64,000 nucleotides of DNA. Origin: Cenococcum geophilum 1.58 (lineage: Eukaryota > Ascomycota > Dothideomycetes > Gloniales > Gloniaceae). A program made the position numbers and the translations under genes. The DNA lies in NCBI GenBank assembly GCA_001692895.1, contig KV748238.1, positions 186,001 to 250,000 of the forward strand, given 5' to 3'. Each line of letters begins with the position of its first letter. Position 1 is the stretch's first letter. The notes beneath the pieces were generated by a model. The model did not search any database. It had not been told where the DNA came from and was given only the letters and a program-made list of their open reading frames with translations. Positions 58,331 to 64,000 of this stretch are shown piece by piece.

Positions 58331-61300
58331 TGCGTACGACGGTTCTGTGCTATTCTGCTTGGTTGGGGTAGAAAAGCCCCGCACAGGGCACTTTATCCTT
58401 ATCGATTGCAATATTTTATGCATTTTCTATTGGATAAGGATATTTTATGCTCGCTTATTCGCATTATCCAAAACCACACTGGTACGACCTCTCTAAGATA
58501 GGAAAGTCTCAGTGCTGTCTGTCAGTCGGTTCATCTGTCAGTCGGTCGGTCAGTCAGTCGGTCGGTCACTATCAGTCAGAATTAAGCAGTAAGAAGAGAA
58601 AGAAAAGAGTGTATTGAAGGAAAATTGTGTGTCTGTCGGTCTCGCCCGAGTTGTTGAAGACTCTGAAGACTCTAGACCGATCTATATAACTTGTGGAAGG
58701 CCTGGGCTCTCCCGAAGCTATGCCCAATCTAGATGTTGAATCCTGGGGCCAAATCACACCACCACACTAGAAGATGCAAATCTGTAAGAAACTAACTTAG
58801 AGCGCCTACCTTTTTCCTATAGAAGATACTAAGATTAGCTATATTATCGGGTGAATAAAGGGTACACCGTTTAATAGACTCTTCGCCTAATAGGAGACTA
58901 GTGGCCCCTAGAAGTGGTAGTCCCACTAAGAAGTTCTTGACGATCTTAACCTAATGTACTATAACCACGACCTACTGGCCACCAACTGAGCTAAACTATG
59001 TGCCCTAAAGATGAGCCCTACCGAATTATTTGACGAATTCTATATTAAATTCTAGGAATATACCGGAGCCCTCGCCTAAGATAATACTAAAGACTAGGAG
59101 GACCTCCTTAAAAAAGTTACTTATTGCCTTAGTTACATAGCCGCCAGCTATAACTATAATAATGTTTATAATATAGTAGCAGCTCTATAGAAGATCGAAT
59201 AATAACTAAATTAGATTGCTACTACTAACCCTTACCTAAAGACCTCCCTATAGAAGCCCCCCGGGCCTACTAAACCTATATATACTAAGCTACCAACGCC
59301 TACTACCTTAAGTACTACCGGAACTAATATCAATTTCTCTATACTAACCTTTCTATAGAAACTCCTAGATAGAGAGCGCGAGCTACTCTAGAAACTAGGA
59401 TGCTGCTATAGATACTATTAAGAAGGCTATTATTATAATAACCTAAACTGCCTAATGGCTAGGTTTAGTAGCCGCCGCCTAATACCTAACCTAATACCCT
59501 AAACACTAAATACGTTGCTATATACTACTACCGTATAAAATAAAGACGTAGTAATAGCGGTAGAGTTAGATACGGAAACGGAAAACGCTAAGTCCTAGCC
59601 CTAAGTCATGGGTTAGGACGCCCTAATAATGGAGGGATCTATATATTGGCTTACTTAATAGATAACTTTATAAAGATAAATAGACGGAAATAGATAGTTT
59701 TACCTATAATAGGAACTACTGCTAAAAAATAATATAAAGGCCGTTTTATAATTAATTACGGAGCTACTAATAAATTTATAGATACCTAATTTATATATAC
59801 TTATAACCTACCTACCTTACCCCTTACCAAAGCCCACGCCCTATAACTCGCTAACGGTAATTATACTACATAGAAGATTACCTATATGGCATAACTCCAC
59901 CTAGATATAAATAGGCATTAGGAAAAACTCTAGGCCTATATAATACTACTTGCTAACTACCCTATTATCCTTAAAATAAACTAGCTTAAATAATACAACC
60001 CCACCATTAACTGGAAGAAGAGAGAAGTAACCTTTAACTCTAAATACTGCAGAGAGACTTACCTAGGGCATAGCCTAGCCGCCTCTATTTACTCCCTAGG
60101 ATATTAACCTAAGAAACCTCTTATTACCCCACCTACGACCAACTACTACTACGTAAGTGCCCTAGCCTTCTACCGCATAACATAAAAGAAAGGCTAGACC
60201 GTTACTATAGCTTCCCGATCACAACTATATAAGCTTAATAAAAAATAGGACTACGTCCTCTATAGTAATAGAATAAATATAGTCGACCTTTTAAAAGATA
60301 ATACCCCTATAAAACTCTACGGACTTTTACCTTTAGACTTTAAGAAGTTTATAAAGCTTAAAAAAGGACTTACCAATAAAGAACTCTGTAAGCTTCTCCC
60401 TAAGAGGTACTACAACTTTACTAATATATGCTTACAAAAGAGCGTAGATATACTCCCCCCACATTAACCTAATAACTATGCCATTAATATTAAATAAGGA
60501 AAAATGCCACCTTATAAGAGACCCTACCTAATATTAAAAGATAAGCTTCTAGTTGTAAAAAAGTATATTAACGAGCACCTTAATAAAGGATTTATTTATC
60601 CTAGCATATCACCAGTAGCTGCCCCTATTCTTCTCGCTAAGAAGCTAAAAGAAGGTATCTAATTCTACATTAACTATAGAGGACTTAACGCTATTATAAT
60701 TAAAAACTGATACCCAGTACCGCTTATACATAAGACCCTTAAGCGGCTTAGTTAAGCTAAAATCTATACTAAGCTTAATATTATTGCCGCCTTTAACTAT
60801 CTTTAAATACAGGAAGGTGATAAATAGAAAACCGCATTTACATTACGCTTCAGCCAATTTAAATATACCGTTATACCCTTTAGCGTATGTAACGGCCTAG
60901 GTACCTTCTAAAGCTATATTAATAACGCCTTATAGGACTACCTTAATGACTTCTGCTCTGCGTACCTGGACAATATACTTATTTATAGTAATAACCCCTT
61001 TAAGTATACCGAATATGTTTAAAAGGTTTTATAGCGCCTTAGGGACGCAGGAATTTATATTAATTTAAAGAAATGTAAATTCTTAGTTATAGAAGTAAAA
61101 TACCTTAAACTAATTATTACTACTAAGGGTGTCCATATGGACCCTGAGAAGGTATATATAATTACTAAATAGTAAGCCCCTAACTGCATTAAGGATGTAN
61201 AAGCCTTCCTTAGTTTTGCTAACTTCTATTAGAAATTCATATATAACTTCTTAGGCGTAGTAGCACTACTTATAGTAATAATGCGAACGAAGGGCCTTTT

Positions 61301-63833
61301 TATAAAAGGAAGAAAAACGTACTTATGCTTTACCTGGACGCCTAAATACGAGAAGGCGTTCTAAGACCTTAAAAATGCCTTTACTAAAGCACCTGTCCTA
61401 GCTCACTTTATACTAGGACGATAACTCTACCTTAAAACTGACTCCTTAGATTATATTAACACAGGCGTCCTCTTTTAGATAGGTAATAACGGTCTCCTTT
61501 ACCTAGTTATATTCTACTCGTCTAAGCTTATACTATAAGAGTGTAACTACAAGATCTATAATAAAGAACTCCTTATAATTGTACGAGTGTTTAAAGAATT
61601 CTAATTAGAACTCTCCTTAGTAGAGCCTAACCAGCTAACTAAAGTCCTTATGGACTATCGCAATCTTAAGTACTTTATAACTATGAAGCAGCTAAACCAA
61701 TGCTAAGTATATTGGAACGAGTTCCTCTCTGGTTTTAACTTTAAAATTATATATAGACTAGGAGTATAAGGTACTAAACCTAATAGCCTAATACGCCGCT
61801 TGTAAGATCTTCCTTAGTCTAAAAATAACCCTTATAATTAGTTCCAATAATAGACAATCCTAAAAGTATGAAATTTAGCCCTAGGTATACTATTTATAAT
61901 AGAGCTAATTATACCCTAGCTTTATACTATAGAACTAGAGTTACCTCCCAAAATTAATAAGCTTATTACTATGGCATATAACGCCTCTGTTAACCTATTA
62001 CTATATTAACTTATCGCCGTAAAGACCGCTAGCGCCTATACGCTGCCTACTAACCTCTAAAGCTTAGGCTAGATTAATATAGCAGCCTTAAAAGTAAAAG
62101 AGAACAGACTCTATTATAGAGGCCGCCTATTTATCCCTAACTTAGAAAATTTATAACGGCAACTAATCTAAATAGCCTATAATCTTTAATTAAGCGGCCA
62201 CCTAGGTAAAGGAGGAACCTATAAGCTTCTTAGCCGATACTACTTTTGGCCAAAAATAATAGACTTAGTTGAACACTTTATAGGCGCCTATTATAGTTAT
62301 AAGCGCGCTAAGGCCTTTAATATAAAGTACTAAGGACTACTATACCCTCTACTAGTACCTATATAATAATGGGCAGATATTGCTATAGATTTTATTGTTA
62401 ATCTACCACCCTATAAATAACACGGCCGTACCTATAAGAACATCCTTATAATAATATACCGACTTATAAAAGAGCGCCACTACGTTCTAACCGAAGGTGT
62501 AGCCGTTAGCGACGTTACTAACGCCTTCTTCTGTAAAGTTTACTAACTATATAGGCTACCTAACTCAATTACGTCCGACTAAGGCATATAATTTAACTCT
62601 GATATATAGAGACGAATCTACTAACGCCTTGGTATCTCCGTTAAGATATTTATATCCTTCTATTATAAAACTGCTAGGTAACCGGAAAACGCTAATGCCA
62701 GTATAAAAGTGTACCTATGATAGGTAGTTGCCTATAGTTAAGATAACTAGGTGGATTACCTCCTACTAGGTAAATTTATAGCGAATAACTATGTCTTAAC
62801 TACTATAGGACTTACCCCGTTCTTTGCGAATAAGGGTTATTACCCCTAATCTGGTATAGAGCTACTAGAACCTATTAATAAGAAACTGCTATATAGAAAA
62901 CGCCTTAAGATGCTACTTGCTAACTAGCATGTAGACTATATAAAAAATCTACTTAACTACTATAAGGGAGAAATGGCCTGGGCTTAAGTAAAGTAGGCTT
63001 ACTTTACTAATTGTTATAGAACGCTACTACCAAAGATACGTGTTAGCGACTGGGTATAGCTAGATATACGCAATATCTTTACGTAGAGGCCTATAAAGTC
63101 ACTTAATTATAAGAACCTTGGCCCCTATCTAATTAAACGAGTTATTAATAGGGGAGCCGTATATAAGCTAGAACTCTTACCTGCCCTAGCTACCCGTGGG
63201 ATATAGCCTATATTTTACCTATAGCTACTATACCTCTATTAGCCTAACCCCTTACTAGGGCAGATATAGCCTAAACCCCTACTAGTACTAATCCGAGATA
63301 AGAACAAAGATAAGAACTATAAGGAGTGGACTGTTAAACAAATTATTAACTCTAAATACTTTGGCAAAGGTAAAGGACGACGGCTTTACTACAGAGCTAT
63401 ATATATAGGATTTAATATAGATTAGCTAGAATGGCAATTATAGGAAGACTTCAAAAATGCAAAGGATCTAATTAGCGACTTTTACTACGCGAACCTATAG
63501 AAACCGGGCCTAAGCAGAGACTTTATACCTAATCCTCTATAGGAGCCCTTATAGAGTTAAACCGTTATATATTGCCACGTAAGGGCAAATTACCGTTAGA
63601 TTGCCGTTAGATTGCAGTAAAGTGCGATCATGTAACTGGAATATTGTTGAGATGTCTAGGAACTTTAACCGGCGGTTAAAGTTATCTAATTAGTTGGATT
63701 CTTAGATGCCAAACCCTATTATATAACATTATTTTAAGCCTTTAGCAATACCCCCCTTTTCTTCTTTTCTATACCTTAAGTGTCTCTTCTATATATATAT
63801 AGTAACCACAGCGTTGCCGGAGCTCCGCCTCTA

Positions 63834-63848
63834 TAAGAGGGGGGGTAG
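63834..63848 (+). promoter_or_regulatory. Polypurine tract of the third Ty3 element
   Basis: taagagggggggtag directly precedes the 3' LTR. Confidence 0.75.
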
Positions 63849-64000
63849 TGTTATAGAACCCTACCGCAGGGGCCTCTATAGGAGAGCCCCGTGCTCTTGC
63901 GTATACCTCGCGTACAGCTTATGTCAGCTACGCGTAGGTATATCACCTCCTTACGCCCTTAACTTTTACGATTGATTGCGTAACGTCTTGTAGACTCCTT
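63849..64000 (+). repeat. 3' LTR of the third Ty3 element (partial)
   Basis: Starts TGTTATAGAACCCTACCGC and matches 56533-56684, about 152 of 193 bp, before the window ends. Confidence 0.93.

Larger units (their letters stand above)
57642..58481. mobile_element. Inner hAT-like non-autonomous element, 840 bp
   Basis: Starts CAGTGTGGGTTTGTATAA and ends TTATCCAAAACCACACTG (inverted ends, 8 perfect terminal bp then similar). It is flanked by an exact 8-bp duplication gtacgacc at 57634-57641 and 58482-58489. Eight-bp duplications with CAGTG ends are characteristic of the hAT superfamily (family knowledge). No transposase is encoded. Inside are a 70-bp palindrome, a direct duplication of about 55 bp (about 57728-57783 and 57913-57972) and a 12-bp tandem array. 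It is not RIP-mutated, so it is probably one of the youngest insertions. The open frames at 57681-57875 and across 58037-58496 are repeat by-products. Confidence 0.9.
57622..58769. mobile_element. Outer hAT-like inverted-repeat element (about 300 bp without the inner insertion)
   Basis: ctagtgtgggagg at 57621 and ccaccacactag ending at 58770 are inverted ends. tagtgtgg/ccacacta would be cagtgtgg/ccacactg after a CpA-to-TpA change on each side. Collapsing the two ctag copies rejoins Ty3 gag in frame (EYSY-stop-KMQICKKLT, stop in place of W). An 8-bp target duplication is not clear, so assignment rests on end similarity to the inner element. Its right part carries a gtcagtcggtcg tract at 58515-58580. 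Confidence 0.65.
57000..63540 (+). pseudogene. Ty3 gag-pol with terminal chromodomain-like region, dead, interrupted by 57622-58769
   Basis: Gag before the insertion: KREGIIKYL, YPDPLVF, GDRKEYSY (to 57620). After it: ISYIIG, KGTPFNRLFA and ALKMSPTELFDEFYIKF (58840-59045), reading on as one protein. Reverse transcriptase (60500-61100): NEHLNKGFIYPSISPVAAPI, INYRGLNAI, and AYLDNILIYSN at 60960-60992, with the second catalytic Asp now Asn. RNase H about 61380-61700. Integrase: SGHLGKGGTYKLLSRYYFWP near 62190 (the later HHCC cysteines are now Tyr), ADIAIDFIVNLP near 62375, then GI-FNSDI near 62585 and ENANASIKVYL near 62690. The C-terminal chromodomain-like block is EWTVK-IINSKYFGKGKGRR to DFKNAKDLISDFYYANL (63330-63500). 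Stops occur mainly at Q/W positions. Confidence 0.92.
56533..64000 (+). mobile_element. Third Ty3 retrotransposon, 3' LTR cut by window end, inactive
   Basis: LTRs at 56533-56725 (193 bp) and 63849 to beyond 64000. Candidate left target duplication gcacg (56528-56532); its partner is outside the window. Gag is split by nested hAT-like elements (57622-58769). Differences between the LTRs over the visible 152 bp (about 11) are all transitions. The base at 61200 is N. Confidence 0.93.

Noticed and set aside
58037..58496. Four overlapping long open frames on both strands
   Set aside because: All follow from the stop-free 12-bp tandem unit inside a hAT-like element; composition is purely repetitive.
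1..64000. tRNA or rRNA genes
   Set aside because: I saw no cloverleaf-like block with A and B boxes and no rRNA-like conserved segment; the only tRNA-like match is the copia primer site.

Overview
The window looks like a repeat-dominated, A+T-rich block of a filamentous ascomycete (Pezizomycotina) genome. Three things point there. The CpA-to-TpA (and complementary TpG-to-TpA) mutation load is what repeat-induced point mutation (RIP) leaves. The dead genes belong to fungal families: FunK1 kinase, DUF7025-type AAA ATPase, a fungal C2H2 finger protein and a BTB/POZ protein. The transposons are typical fungal Ty3, Ty1/copia, hAT-like and pogo-like elements. I see no intact protein gene longer than about 100 codons and no RNA gene. 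Nearly every recognisable reading frame is broken by TAA/TAG codons where Q or W is expected.

Layout. 1-3656 is the 3' part of a chromodomain Ty3 element, split by a 766-bp pogo-like inverted-repeat element (2772-3537). 4150-4960 is the gag of another Ty3 copy. 5000-28000 is an old, mutated gene-bearing segment: a Myb/SANT remnant (about 7540-8800), a DUF7025/AAA ATPase (about 12720-14600), a minisatellite (14880-15470), a FunK1 kinase on the minus strand (about 15740-17950), a 17-bp minisatellite (22190-22640) and a C2H2 finger gene (about 25900-26400). 29330-34950 is a complete but dead Ty1/copia element with 185-bp LTRs and a 5-bp target duplication. 39881-45792 is a complete but dead Ty3 element on the minus strand with 370-bp LTRs. 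A BTB/POZ pseudogene follows (46392-47430).

48055-55650 differs in texture. It holds a 253-bp inverted-repeat element, then two intron-dense degenerate genes facing each other (plus about 48600-50500, minus about 50750-54080). Their candidate introns of about 38-58 bp share GCATATGC-like cores. After them come GC-rich 12-bp and 57-bp tandem arrays and a 550-bp tetranucleotide tract. 56533 to the window end is a third Ty3 element. Its gag is interrupted by a hAT-like non-autonomous element (57642-58481, exact 8-bp target duplication), which itself lies inside a second, shorter hAT-like inverted-repeat element (57622-58769).

Nothing here works together as a living pathway. The block is a layered record of insertions: old genes, then Ty3/copia insertions, then RIP, and small DNA elements and tandem arrays that mostly escaped RIP. 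The most unusual part is the intron-dense region with introns that resemble one another (48.6-54.1 kb).
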